From: Daucus carota subsp. sativus
Lineage: Eukaryota; Streptophyta; Magnoliopsida; Apiales; Apiaceae
Length of the DNA stretch: 64,000 nucleotides
Direction: 5' to 3'
NCBI RefSeq assembly: GCF_001625215.2
Contig: NC_030383.2
Span: 61,122,949 to 61,186,948 of the forward strand
A model generated the notes under the pieces. That model worked only from the letters and a program-made list of their open reading frames with translations, made no database searches and was not told where the DNA came from. Below, piece after piece: positions 41,050 through 51,539 of this stretch. Positions within the stretch are counted from its first letter, which is position 1. Every line of letters starts with the position of its first letter. Made by a program: the position numbers and the translations under genes.

Positions 41050-42266
41050 ATGGGAGAGCGAAAGAATGCGACACTGCCGGAAGATTTAATCCAATCAGAA
41101 ATACTCCCTCGAATACCAGCAAAATACATTCTTCGATGTCGCCTGGTTTGTAAGTCCTGGAACTCTGTTTTCTCCACACCTGCTTTCGTAAATTCCCACC
41201 TCACTTATCAACTCCACAACAACTCTGAAGAAAATGATCGGATTATAGTAAAGCGTTATGGGTTTAACGAGGAAGTGGACATTCTCTCCCTCACCGATTC
41301 AATTCGTGTTCCTAAAGTGCCTTGCGCTATTGACACCTTGTTCGGTTCAATTAATGGTTTAATTGCAATGGCTTCTACACGGGGAAAAAAATTTTGTTTG
41401 TGGAACCCGGCTCTCGGGCAAGTTAAGTTGTTTGATTTCCCCCCACTTGATGGTCACTATGCCGGCGGATTCTGTTGGGATCATGTGCACAACGATTACA
41501 AGGTCTTGATGTTCTGCCACAGCATCTCTTCGCGGCTTAGACAAATTTGTATTTACTCAACAAATTCGGCTACTTGGGCTTCGTTGGGCATCCCTCAAAA
41601 TCTCGTGTTGCCAGGATTTATGCGGTGGACGTCACCAGGTCCATCTACCATTGTGAATGGAACGCCTTACTGGAGTTATCCTAAATCCTTGACTTTGCCC
41701 GGAGAGATTCGTAAACGTCAGTTCTTCTCTACGTTCAAGTTTGTGCCTGAAATCATGAGTTCAGGCTCCTTCCTGATTTAGATTCGCTCAATTGTCGTGG
41801 AAACAATTTCAACTTAGCCAACATTAAGGATCGTCTTGTTGGGATGACATATAAATTAAAAGAACGTAGAGAAAATAATACTATGGTGGATATGTATTAT
41901 TTGGACGACGAGGAATCTAGTAGTGGTGTTTGGAGTAAGATGTACAGTATCGGACCCGTATTCTTGGACTCCACTCAATGGCTGTCAAAGGCTTTTAGGA
42001 ATGGTGGTGAAATACTGATCCTGGGACATTTTGGCCCGTGTGGTTTCTATGATCCCAAAACCAAAGAAATTAAGAGTATTGCCGGGACGGCCGGGACGAC
42101 TAGCACTTTCTTAAGAGAGTTGGATAGACACTGTTACAGTTATATGCCTAGTTTGGTCCTTGTTAGAGGAATGGAGTCCATGCAGAATTTTTCTACATAT
42201 GGAGTACTCAAGCAACTCCGGTTTGGCCCACTTACTCCCGGAGTGTCCGGAAAATCGAACTCGTGA
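41050..42266 (+). pseudogene. F-box/FBA gene copy 3, broken
   Basis: Paralog of the neighbouring F-box genes: F-box at MGERKNATLPEDLIQSEILP ... VCKSWNSVFS, then LWNPALGQVKLFDFPPLD and FCWDHVHNDYKVLMFC. A one-base loss near 41755 (AAATCATGAGTT where relatives have AAATCAATGAGTT) ends the first frame at 41781 after 243 codons from this ATG. The second frame, from about 41780, continues the FBA domain (VDMYYLDDEESSSGVWSKMY, GMESMQNFSTYGVL) to a stop at 42266. Its last 18 codons run into an inserted SINE-like element. The original start lies at 39756, split off by the MITE nest. With three separate lesions it is a pseudogene, though a truncated F-box-only peptide could still be made from 41050. 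Confidence 0.88.
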
Positions 42267-42306
42267 CCTTAAGACATCAAGCCTTAAGCGTCACTGGGAC
42301 ACCACG
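42213..42306 (-). mobile_element. SINE-like element, minus orientation
   Basis: On the minus strand it reads GCGTGGTGTCCCAGTGACGC (box A-like), then GGTCACGAGTTCGATTTTCC (box B-like), and CCGGACACTCCGGGAG. Inserted at the 3' end of the F-box pseudogene, where paralogs continue differently (GAACTTAAGGAATT). No poly-A tail was confirmed. Confidence 0.5.
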
Positions 42307-42506
42307 CAGGGGTTTTAGGTTCTCTTTCATTCATCTTTTTCACTATTCTGACAATGATGCTCTTGTCCTAGTTTCTTTTGTCCTCTTTTGAGAATATCTA
42401 AATTTCTTGCATGTAGCTAGTAAAAATATAAAATAAAAGGCAGCGCTACAGAAAATGCACATTAAATAATCCACTCGCATCAATCACGATCAATATTTAC
42501 CTCTTC

Positions 42507-42610
42507 TGCATCTCCCAACGACGTTTCCTTTGCGTGAGCTCGTGAATTTATCGAGGGTAGTGTCTACGGGTTCTTACGATAAAAGAAAGAAAAAGAAAAA
42601 GAAAAAAAGA
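42507..42610 (+). mobile_element. SINE-like fragment with A-rich tail
   Basis: Contains TTGCGTGAGCTCGTGAATTTA and GGGTAGTGTCTACGGGTTC, related to 18637-18757, and ends in an AGAAAAAGAAAAAG tail. Tentative SINE 3' part. Confidence 0.42.
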
Positions 42611-42629
42611 CAGTAGTATATCTCGTATC

Positions 42630-42960
42630 ATTTTTGCTTGATGAATGGGACGACGACTTTAAAGTATTTGGGACATGATTTTGCTGTTATTTATGTGAAA
42701 TGGTGGTTCATAGCGTAAAATCTGATTGTTGGAGGAGGATCGGAGATTTTAATTTTTTATGAGTATGGTGTGGTGTATGCAAACGGAGCTTTTTTATTGG
42801 ACCGTTGATCTCAATGACAATCTGCATTGTAATTTTCTAAAATCTTGTATTGTTATTTCTCTTGATATAAAAACGGGAACGTATTCATAAAATTTGAGTT
42901 TCAGCACGTTAGGCAAAAGCCTTTGTGTCTGTTATTGTGTCAGAAGTTCAGGTTTTAAAT
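42630..42960 (+). repeat. Block shared by mTERF and F-box 3' flanks
   Basis: Homologous to 45602-46140 (interrupted by a Stowaway MITE), about 25390-25690, about 23990-24240 and about 33310-33590. Common phrases are TTATGTGAAATGGTGG, AAAATCTGATTGTTGGAG, GTGTATGCAAACGGAGCTTT and TGTAATTTTCTAAAATCTTG. No stable reading frame. Either an uncharacterised interspersed repeat or a remnant of a common ancestral flank. Confidence 0.7.
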
Positions 42961-43199
42961 CATTTTCAACTTAAAGTTAAAAAATTATTTGATTGTGTAA
43001 TAAGTCAAAAGTCCGCTTCAAATAAGCAAAATAAGTCAGAAATCAATTTAAAATCGGAAGTTGGTAGGATAATTTAAAATTCCAATTGAATACCTGAAGA
43101 TTTTAATGGATTTCAAACAATCCCAATCGAATACCCTCGGATTTCATGAATGCAAAAAAATGCTTTAAAATGCTTTAAAATCCCAATCCAATACACCCC

Positions 43200-44303
43200 T
43201 CTAAGCCTTCGCTTTACGGCTTAAGCGCTAGGATCTCCTTCCGCTGCTCAATGAGGCCGGGATGACGTGAGTTGGACGAGTCGTGAGTTTGGCGAGTTGG
43301 ACGAGTCGTGATTTTTTTTCTCTGCTGTGCAGTTGGCGAGTTGGTCTGCGAGCTGGTCTGCGAGGCTGCGAGCTTGTCTAGTTGTCTGTATGTTTATTTA
43401 CTTTGTAGTCGTAGACTTGTGAGTTCTGTGACTATATTAATACTCCTGCTGCAAAGCAATGATTGAGCAGAGGACAAAAGTAGCTACACTCCTGCTCGAA
43501 CGAGACGAGTTCGGACGTCTCGGGCCAGACGAGTCCACGAGCCCAGGCAGTTCCCTTATGCTAGCCCAGTAAACTTTTTTGATTCACAAAGAAACAAGAA
43601 TTAGCTGCAGTTGTATATTCTATTATTGTTGGTGTCAAAAGACCGTAAGTCTGTAACTATAAATCAGTTTAAACTTTTCCCCTTCTGATTTAGGACGTAT
43701 TTGTTCTCTAATTTATAATTAGATTATTATATAATTCATTTTACATATATTAATATACACATTTGTTATTAGTTACACATTTGTTACATAAAAATTGATC
43801 CCAAATAATTAATTTTACTATTTAGACAAAGTATCTAAAATTGTGTGTCAAAAATCAATTATCAAATAAAAATAATTAAGAAATAAATTTGAAATTGAAT
43901 AAATAAAAATATTTTTCTAAAAATAGATAATCAGAATATATTATAACTACAAATGAAATATGGAAGTTTTATTTTACAGTTTCTTAAATTAGCACTGGCC
44001 AATGGATGATATCACTGAACAGCCAGCCGGGTGTGTTTTGATGTCTGGGTCCGCCCTTGGTCAGACGAGTCGAGACGAGTCCACGAGGCGAGACACTCCG
44101 AGACGAGGCGTGCGTGCGTGCCGATACGTCCGAGCCGAGACGAGACGTGCGCGTTTTCTCAAACCCAGACTCGTGATCGTCTCGTATAGATTAACGAGAT
44201 GTGGCGAGTTATAACTCGTCTCGCGGCGTACCGGTATTCAACGAGTTAAAAGGCGAGCCGAGACGAGTCGAGCCGTTCAAACTCGTTCGTTTGGCCACCT
44301 CTA
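43200..44303. mobile_element. GC-rich GACGAGT-repeat region, possible hAT-type termini
   Basis: Two GC-rich patches (43250-43545 and 44050-44290) are filled with GACGAGT / CGAGACGAG repeats, separated by AT-rich DNA. The segment from 43990 (TAGCACTGGCCAATGG) to 44303 (inverted TAGAGGTGGCCAAACG) has hAT-like ends, but the flanks (TCTTAAAT and GACGTGAC) do not match, so no target duplication supports it. No transposase frame. Confidence 0.35.
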
Positions 44304-44381
44304 GACGTGACTGGTAAGATCGATCATGCATAAACTTTAAAACTAGGGTTTCAGACTTTTCTGTTAGTAGTATATGCATAA

Positions 44382-45611
44382 ATGGCAGCGACATCAGGCA
44401 AAGCTAAAACACCTTATGAGCGACGATCAAAAATCAGCCAAATTGTTTGCAACCAGGCGGCTGCAGCAGAATCATCAGATCATCAGAAGAGGATGAGAGA
44501 GCGAAAGAATGCGACGACACTGCCAGAAGATTTAATCCTTGCAGAAATACTCCCTCGAATACCAGCAAAATACATTCTTCGATGTCGCCTGGTTTGTAAG
44601 TCCTGGAACTCTGTTTTCTCCACACCCGCTTTCGTAAATTCCCACCTCACTCATCAACTCCACAACTCCGAAGAAAATGATCGTATCATAATAAAGCGTT
44701 ATGGGTTTAACGAGCAAGTGGACATTCTCTCCCTCACCAATTCAATTCGTGTTCCTAAAGTGCCTTGCGCTTGTGACAAATTGTGTGGGTCAATTAATGG
44801 TTTAGTTTTAATCGTTTCTACACCGAGACGAAGATTTTGTTTATGGAACCCGGCTATCGGGCAAGTTAGGTTGTTTGATTTCCCCCCACTTGATGTTCAC
44901 TATGCCGGATTTTGTTGGGATCATGTGCAGAACGATTACAAGGTCTTGATGTTCTGCCATGCCATCTCTAGACAAATTTTTATTTACTCAACAAATTCTG
45001 CCACGTGGACTTCGTTGCCAGGATTTATGCTGTGGATGTCACCAGGTCCCTCTACCATTGTGAAGGGCACGCCTTACTGGAGTTATCCTATATCCTTGAC
45101 TTTGCCCGGAGAGAAACTTAAACGTAAGTTCTTCTCTACGTTCAAGTTTGTACCTGAAATCAATGAGTTCAGGATCCTTCCTGATTTAGATTCGCTCAAA
45201 TGCCGTGGAAACAATTTCAATATAGCCAACATCAGGGATCGTCTTGTTGGGATGGCGTATAAATTAGTAAATCGTGGAGAGAGTAATACTATGGTGGATA
45301 TGTATAGTTTGGACGACGAGGAATCTAGTAGCGGTGTTTGGAGTAAGATGTACAGTATTGGACCCGTATGCTTGGACTCCACTCAATGGCTGTCACAGGC
45401 TTTTAGGAATGGTGGTGAGATATTGATCCGGGGAGATTCTGGCCCGTGTGCTTTCTATGATCCCAAAACCAAGGAAATTAAGAGTATTGCTGGGACGACT
45501 AGCACTTTCTTAAGAGAGTTTGGTGGACGGTGTTACAGTTATATGCCTAGTTTGGTCCGTGTTCGAGGAATGGAGTCCATGCAGAATTTTTCTACAAATG
45601 GTGTTTCATAG
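44382..45611 (+). CDS. F-box protein with FBA domain, copy 4
   Basis: Intronless 409-residue protein. F-box at about residues 44-88 (TTLPEDLILAEILPRIPAKY ... VCKSWNSVFS). The FBA region includes LWNPAIGQVRLFDFPPLD, FCWDHVQNDYKVLMFC and FKFVPEINEFRILPDLDSLK. The upstream ATG at 44382 is preferred over the internal one at 44493, because the extension (MAATSGKAKTP ... QIVCNQAAAAESSDHQ) is matched by the orphaned start at 39756 and by open, conserved codons upstream of 37690 and 41050. The C-terminus ends early in FSTNGVS: the coding sequence joins the shared flank block (TTTCATAGC) where paralogs read GELKEF. The domain core is complete, so it may function. Predicted SCF adaptor, unknown target. 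Confidence 0.9.
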   Translation: MAATSGKAKTPYERRSKISQIVCNQAAAAESSDHQKRMRERKNATTLPEDLILAEILPRIPAKYILRCRLVCKSWNSVFSTPAFVNSHLTHQLHNSEENDRIIIKRYGFNEQVDILSLTNSIRVPKVPCACDKLCGSINGLVLIVSTPRRRFCLWNPAIGQVRLFDFPPLDVHYAGFCWDHVQNDYKVLMFCHAISRQIFIYSTNSATWTSLPGFMLWMSPGPSTIVKGTPYWSYPISLTLPGEKLKRKFFSTFKFVPEINEFRILPDLDSLKCRGNNFNIANIRDRLVGMAYKLVNRGESNTMVDMYSLDDEESSSGVWSKMYSIGPVCLDSTQWLSQAFRNGGEILIRGDSGPCAFYDPKTKEIKSIAGTTSTFLREFGGRCYSYMPSLVRVRGMESMQNFSTNGVS

Positions 45612-46140
45612 CTTAAAATTTGATTGCTGGAGAAAGATTGGAGATTTTCAATTTTTATGAGTATGGTGGTGGTGTATGCAAACGGAACTTTTTATTGGGC
45701 TGTTGATCACGATGACAGTGCATTGTAATTTTCTAAAATCTTGTACTCCCTCCATTCCTTTTTAAGTGTCGTTTTTTGACCAGGTTTGAATTTCAAATTA
45801 AGTGTCACATTTATATTTACAAGACAATTACTTATGTTTTCAATACAAGTGTATATTCTTTTTACCTCAATACCCTTATCTTTGAACTCTCATTAATGGT
45901 AGTTTGATGGACAAAATTGGAAAATAAAACTTACATTAATGATATTATAGCCTAATAAGTGCACATCTTAATAGTTGTGCCAAGTCAAAAAATGACACTT
46001 AAAATGAAATGGAGGGAGTATTGTTATTTTCTCTTGATATAAAAAAACGGAAACGTATTCATAAAATTTGAGTTTCAGCACGTTAGCCAAAGCCTTTTGT
46101 GTCTGTTATTGTGTCAAAAGTTAGGGTTTTAAATCATTTT
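45602..46140 (+). repeat. Shared 3'-flank block, copy with MITE insertion
   Basis: Matches 42630-42960 phrase by phrase (GGTGTATGCAAACGGA, GTAATTTTCTAAAATCTTGTA, TTTGAGTTTCAGCACGTTAG) and is split by the Stowaway MITE 45746-46018. It supplies the stop codon of the F-box gene at 44382. Confidence 0.75.
45746..46018. mobile_element. Stowaway-type MITE
   Basis: A 273-bp element with ends CTCCCTCCATTCC / ATGGAGGGAG and a TA duplication (45744-45745 and 46019-46020). The homologous block at about 42850 has the empty site CTTGTATTG, which confirms both ends. Interior TIR-like arms contain TTAAGTGTC / GACACTTAA. Confidence 0.92.
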
Positions 46141-46644
46141 CGACTTTAAGTTGAAAATTGTCAATTTGTGTTCAAATGTCGGCTTAAAGTCAGAAAAATA
46201 AGTCTGTTTGTGAAATCAATGATCAGTCATAATTTTAAGCACCCAAATTAAACTGTAATGGTTGTGTGCTAAATAATCAAGCAAGAACCCGCACTTCTTG
46301 AAGGTTTGTCCTCATCAAGTTCATTTCTTGCATTACATATTCTATGCACAGTCTGGTTTGCTCACTGGCAAATTTCAATAAGATAATTTTTTTTAAGGCC
46401 CGGCATAAAAACCAAGATTTGTCTAAATTTGATAAGTTTATAATAAATTGGCTGAGACAGTCGAGATTATTAATTTATAAAAGTTCAAGGGTACATGAAA
46501 AGGAAGAACACGGCTGTCCATCCTATGTTACTCATCAGACTCGTCTAGAGTTTTTGGGCTAAAATAAGTGTTCTAGTATAAGTATCCATGTCTGAGTTTT
46601 GAGTGTTCGATACTGGTACTTCGATATGAAATAAAGAGTCTGAG

Positions 46645-46867
46645 GGCCTGTTTGGTTGAGAGAAGCAGAAGCTGCTTCTGGCTTCTGCTTCTCTTGACTC
46701 GTTTGTGTAAAGAAGTAGAAGCACTTTTAAGAAGATGAGAATGGTAGCTTCTCTCCTACAGCTTCTGCTTCTTTTCCAAACACTTTATTAACTTATTTAC
46801 TTTCACTTCTACTCCACTTGTTTATTATAAGCAAGAAGTCACTTCTTTTAAGTTAACCCAAACGGCC
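46645..46867. mobile_element. hAT-like MITE
   Basis: A 223-bp element with ends GGCCTGTTTGGTT and, inverted, GGCCGTTTGGGTT, with AAGCAGAAGC / GCTTCTGCTT repeats inside. TCTGAG flanks it on both sides; six bases is shorter than the usual eight for hAT, so the superfamily is uncertain. Confidence 0.6.
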
Positions 46868-48458
46868 TCTGAGTCACATAAAGCATATTAGCTAATTATC
46901 TCGGTTAATATATCACCACTACAACGGATAGCCTGTACATTTTATGCACTCAAAACGGATTTATGCAGCTCACGTTTCTACTCGATTGCTTCATACTTTG
47001 CACGGGGTACAACATCATATGCATGACTAGTCATTCCATGAGTACCTCTCAAGTATGTTTTTCACTCCCTAGTTAAGTTATTCGAGTTTCACTGTGTTTG
47101 CGTATAATGATCCTTGAAGTTTTACGAGAATTGGTTACTTAACATGTTATCAGCTCAGGGTAGCTCAGGACGACGGTAGAGACTCGAGTTCAACTTCTTG
47201 TCACCCCAATATTCTCATAATTTATTATGGACACGAAAGACATGTATTTTTAGAATATAATACGACGTTTAAGGAAAACCGGTCACTTAACATAGTACAA
47301 AATTTGCATATATGCATGCAGATTTAAATTTGTCGATTTGAGAATTTAAATATGCTAGCAACTTGACTTGGCCAACACAGTAACTACATGTTGTCTGTTT
47401 ATTTTGTGAGTTTAGACGATAAGCCAGAAAACTTAGGTTTAATTAATACCATAAGTTGGCTACTGTTATCTGTATGATGAGAAAAGACCCCATATGCCAT
47501 AATTTACACAAGTAATGTCCAAAATAAAAGAGTTAGAAGAAATGAACCAAAATACTATTTATTAACGCCGGGTAATCTGACGTTTTGATTTTTGGGAAAA
47601 AAACTCTAGATTGTGTTGCGTTTAGGTATGAAAATCACTACAAAACATAACACGGTCTGATGTTTTAGGAGTAAACTGTTACATGAAATAGCGTTTAGGG
47701 CCTCAAAATGCTAAATCCTGTAGCGTTAAGAAGAGAAAGAGGATAAACGATGCACGATCTAGCGTTTTTAATTGCAAAGTGGTAGGTGAGGCCCATTTTG
47801 GGGTCTTTCTCTTGAAAATTGTGGCGGTGAGGGCCAACACCTAATTCTACCTTCATGTGTGCAAATCTTGCTGGTTGACAATGGCCTAATTGAAGTAACT
47901 TTTTAAGCCAGGGAACGCAGAGCTGTAATAGAACCACAAGTGCCTAATCTTTACTTTAATGATCATTGTTTACACATAATTATATGAATTTTAATGGATT
48001 TAATCTTTATGTTGAGTAACTTTGAGTAGGTATCCATGATTACAGACCCCAAAAGCACTGCAACTCATCTCGAATCATGCTATCTAGAGAACAGAAACAG
48101 AACACTATTGTGAAAAAGCACCGAAAAGCAGCTCATGGTCCACCTGCATAATAATACTCTTGACTTTATGTGCATACTTGATATAAATTAATTACCCCAC
48201 TAATTAAAGTTTAATCACCCCCCCTTAATCTTGCATGGTTTATGTGAAATTCTACTTGCTCTTCCTTTTCATTTCCTTTGCTGCACAGAGTTCACACACA
48301 TAAAACACAGAGAGAAAAGGGAAGTTCCCACACATAAAGTCGGATATTTGGTTTGTTGCTGCACGGTGGGGAGCTGAATCAAATTTTACGTATGTTATGA
48401 GATGGAGATTCCAGGTTTCAGAGTTTAAATTTTGTTGGTTTTCTTGCTAGAAGATAAT
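46868..48458. other. Spacer upstream of the NPH3-like gene
   Basis: No gene supported. CACTACAAAACATAACAC at 47636 looks like a CACTA transposon terminus without a visible partner. GGTAGCTCAGGACG ... GAGTTCAACTTC at about 47160-47215 is a weak SINE-like box A/B pair. The last 180 bases (from about 48280, CACAGAG and AGAGAAAAGG) are the probable leader of the gene that starts at 48459. Confidence 0.5.
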
Positions 48459-51400
48459 ATGGGAGTTGCTACAATTGCTGAATTGAAGCCAAGCATGTCA
48501 GGGAGAAGGACTCTTCGTTCTAGTGCAAGCACACGACATTTTGTGGAATGGTATTATTTATCCTGCAAATTGTGTTATGTTTTGTTATTTAAGTTCAAGC
48601 TTTGAAATTTAAAATGACTCTACATCTATAAAATTCATATATTTCAAATTTTGAATGTCTGTGCAACTGAAATTTTAGAATTGGAATAGTGTTGTTAAAC
48701 ACGATGTTAGTACATCTTAGCAAGCCGAAAAGTATCTAAAAGACTCACCAGAATGTTCTAAAGGTGTTGTTTTCAGACCAAAGTTTCGGTTGATGCCTAA
48801 CATTGCAGGCAATTAGTCTATATAATATATATTTGAATTACCAAGGCAACTTTGCATCAAGAAGTTTAGCTCTATCTTCAACAGTGTTTCAAGATTTGTC
48901 CGTAATCCCTACAGATTTTGTTGTTGCCTGATGCTTGGTTTTCATCATGGCCCTTTCATCTATTTTAAATTGTGACAAAATGGATTACAGTATCTGTAGG
49001 TGTTAATTGCTCTAAATATGAATAATGGGCATGATTTTGCAAAAGAAACATAGTTGTCTTCAGAGATTTTCTGTTTCTGTATAATTGGTTTAAACTTGGA
49101 AGAAGAAGCTCCTCAAGTACTATCAATAGTAAATGTATAAAATTAACACGGATGTTGGTCATCAAGCTTACAGTTGTTCTTAATGCAGGCCAATCTCTGA
49201 TGTTTCCAGCGACCTTACAGTTGAAGTAGGGACATCCAGTTTTGCTCTTCACAAAGTAAGAAGATAAATTTTTCCATATTTCAATGTACAGCCTGGTGAT
49301 TTTAAGATTTTCCATGTAAACCCGCGTTCAATATTAACATGCTATCATAATATGAACTTGAATCCTTTGCAGTTCCTTTTAATTTCTTGGAGTGGAAGAA
49401 TCCAGAGGCTTTTACAGGAAGCGAAGGATGCAAAAATCTGTAGATTGATTGTCACAGGAGTTCCAGGTGGAGCAGAGGCGTTTGAGCTGGCTGCTAAATT
49501 CTGTTATGGAGTAAACATTGATATAAATCTATCAAACGTTGCTATGCTACGCTGTGCTGCTCATTTCCTTGAAATGACTGAGGATTTTTCAGATAAGAAC
49601 CTAATACCCCGAACTGAATCATATATAAAGGAGACTGTCCTCCCAAGCATACCAAACTCGATAGCTATTCTTCACTGTTGTGAAACTCTACGACCACTAT
49701 CAGAAGAGATCAACCTGGTGAGTAGGGTTATCAGTGCAATAGCAAATAATGTATGTAAAGAGCAGCTCACATCTGGCTTGTCCAAATTAGATCACAACTT
49801 CTCTACAAAATCAATATCGAGCATGGAAACAGAAAATCCTTCTGACTGGTGGGGAAAATCATTGACAGTCTTAGGTCTTGATTTCTTCCATAGAGTCCTT
49901 ACTGCAGTAAAAGCAAAGGGTCTAAACCAAGATACAATCAGCCGAATTCTGATAAACTATGCTCAAAGTTCCCTTCAAGGCCTTGTTCTGAGGGATCCAC
50001 AATCAGTCAGAGGAAGTTTATCTAACATAGAGCTGCAGAAGAAACAAAGGGTTGCTGTCGAGGCAATAGTTGGTTTATTACCAACGCAATCAAGGAAGAG
50101 CACAGTTCCAATGGCATTTCTTTCGAGTCTTCTAAAATCTGCAATAACAGCATCAGCAATTATATCTTGCAGAGCAGATCTAGAGAGGAGAATTGGATTG
50201 CAACTGGACCAAGCAATTCTTGAAGATATCCTGATTCCTGTAAACTCACATGGAAGCGTTTATAGTCCCATCTACGACACAGAAGTAATCATGAGGATCT
50301 TCTCTATTTTCTTAAATTTGGACGAGGATGATGATGAGGACAGTCATATGAGAGACGATACTGAAATGATGTATGATTTTGATATCCCTCGATCTCCAAA
50401 ACAAAGTGCAATCATCAAAGTGTCAAAATTATTAGACAACTTTCTAGCAGAAGTTGCACTAGATTCAAATTTAAGTCCATCGAAGTTTATAGCATTGGCA
50501 GAATTACTCCCTGACCACGCTCGTCTAGCAAGTGATGAATTGTACAGAGCAGTAGATATCTTCCTCAAGGTAAATCAATTGCATCAAGCATTTTAAGCCT
50601 TAATAGTATATCAAACAGGAAAGCTTCTAACAGTCTGTTCAGGAGTGCTGTTAAAAGTTGCTCTGCTGTCGGAAAAAGTATGGCTAAAAAAAGTGCTGTT
50701 GTAGAAATCAGATAAATGTTTGGTAATTTTTTGATATTTGCATATTTTGAGCTATAATATAAGGAAATAATGTTTTTGGTGAGGTTTGATAGTGAAATCT
50801 GTGACAGCTTCCTGCAAAAGCTGAAACGCAGCTTTTTTCAAAAGCACGAGATGACCTGCTCTTTCGAAAAACAGTTTTACAGCTAAAAGCTGCTTTTAGA
50901 TTTAGGAAACAGTTTTTCGCCAGCTTTTTAACAAAAAGCTACTGTTACTGTCTGCAACAACAATGTCAAACGGTACCTAAGAATTTCTGTTTCCTTGGAC
51001 AGGTTCATCCAAACATGAAGGACTCTGAGCGCTATCGCCTCTGCAAAACCATAGACTGCCAGAAACTATCTCAAGAAGCCTGCAGCCACGCAGCTCAAAA
51101 CGAACGACTGCCAGTGCAGACAGCAGTCCAAGTCCTGTACTTTGAACAAATCAGGCTTCGCAATGCTATGACTGGGGGGCACAACCAATTCTTTTTCGGC
51201 TCAATGCATGGCCAGTTCCCTCCGCGTTCAGGCAGTGGTGCAGCAAGTGGCTGCATGTCTCCTCGAGACAACTATGCATCAGTGAGAAGGGAAAACAGAG
51301 AACTCAAACTCGAAGTAGGCCGAATGAGAATGAGACTAACTGACTTGGAAAAAGACCATGTTTCGATGAAACAGGAACTTGTGAAGCCACATTCTGCAAA

Positions 51401-51539
51401 CAGGCTACTGAGATCAGTTACCAGGAGATTAAGCAAGCTGCATTTCATGTTTAAAGTTAAAAATGTCAAGAATCTGAGTGAAAGGACCAATTCAGAGAGC
51501 AGATTTTTCTTTCAGAAAAGGTGTTACTCTGTTTCATAA
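48459..51539 (+). CDS. NPH3/RPT2-like (NRL) BTB domain protein, four exons
   Basis: Spliced gene reconstructed from conserved GT-AG sites: exons 48459-48550, 49189-49255, 49373-50569 and 51003-51539, giving about 630 residues in one frame. N-terminal BTB domain ([23 protein letters not shown] at the exon 1/2/3 joins, then [13 protein letters not shown]). The NPH3 domain follows with [19 protein letters not shown] and the signature region [21 protein letters not shown] predicted coiled coil ([22 protein letters not shown]) lies near the C-terminus. The family supplies CUL3 ubiquitin-ligase adaptors and membrane scaffolds of phototropin and auxin-transport signalling. The start [12 protein letters not shown] resembles the At1g03010-type clade. 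The C-terminus RCYSVS places a serine third from the end, as in the 14-3-3-binding tail of NPH3. In the [12 protein letters not shown] has W where relatives usually have R. Intron 3 carries a MITE-like insert. Confidence 0.92.
50630..50985. mobile_element. Probable MITE in intron 3 of the NRL gene
   Basis: The intron is mostly a sequence rich in AAAGCTG / CAGCTTTT inverted pairs (AGTGCTGTTAAAAG against CTTTTTAACAAAAAGC; AAACAGTTTT repeated), typical of small hAT-like MITEs. Ends are not certain (TGTTCAGGAG on the left, CAAACGGTACC on the right) and no target duplication was confirmed. Confidence 0.4.
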
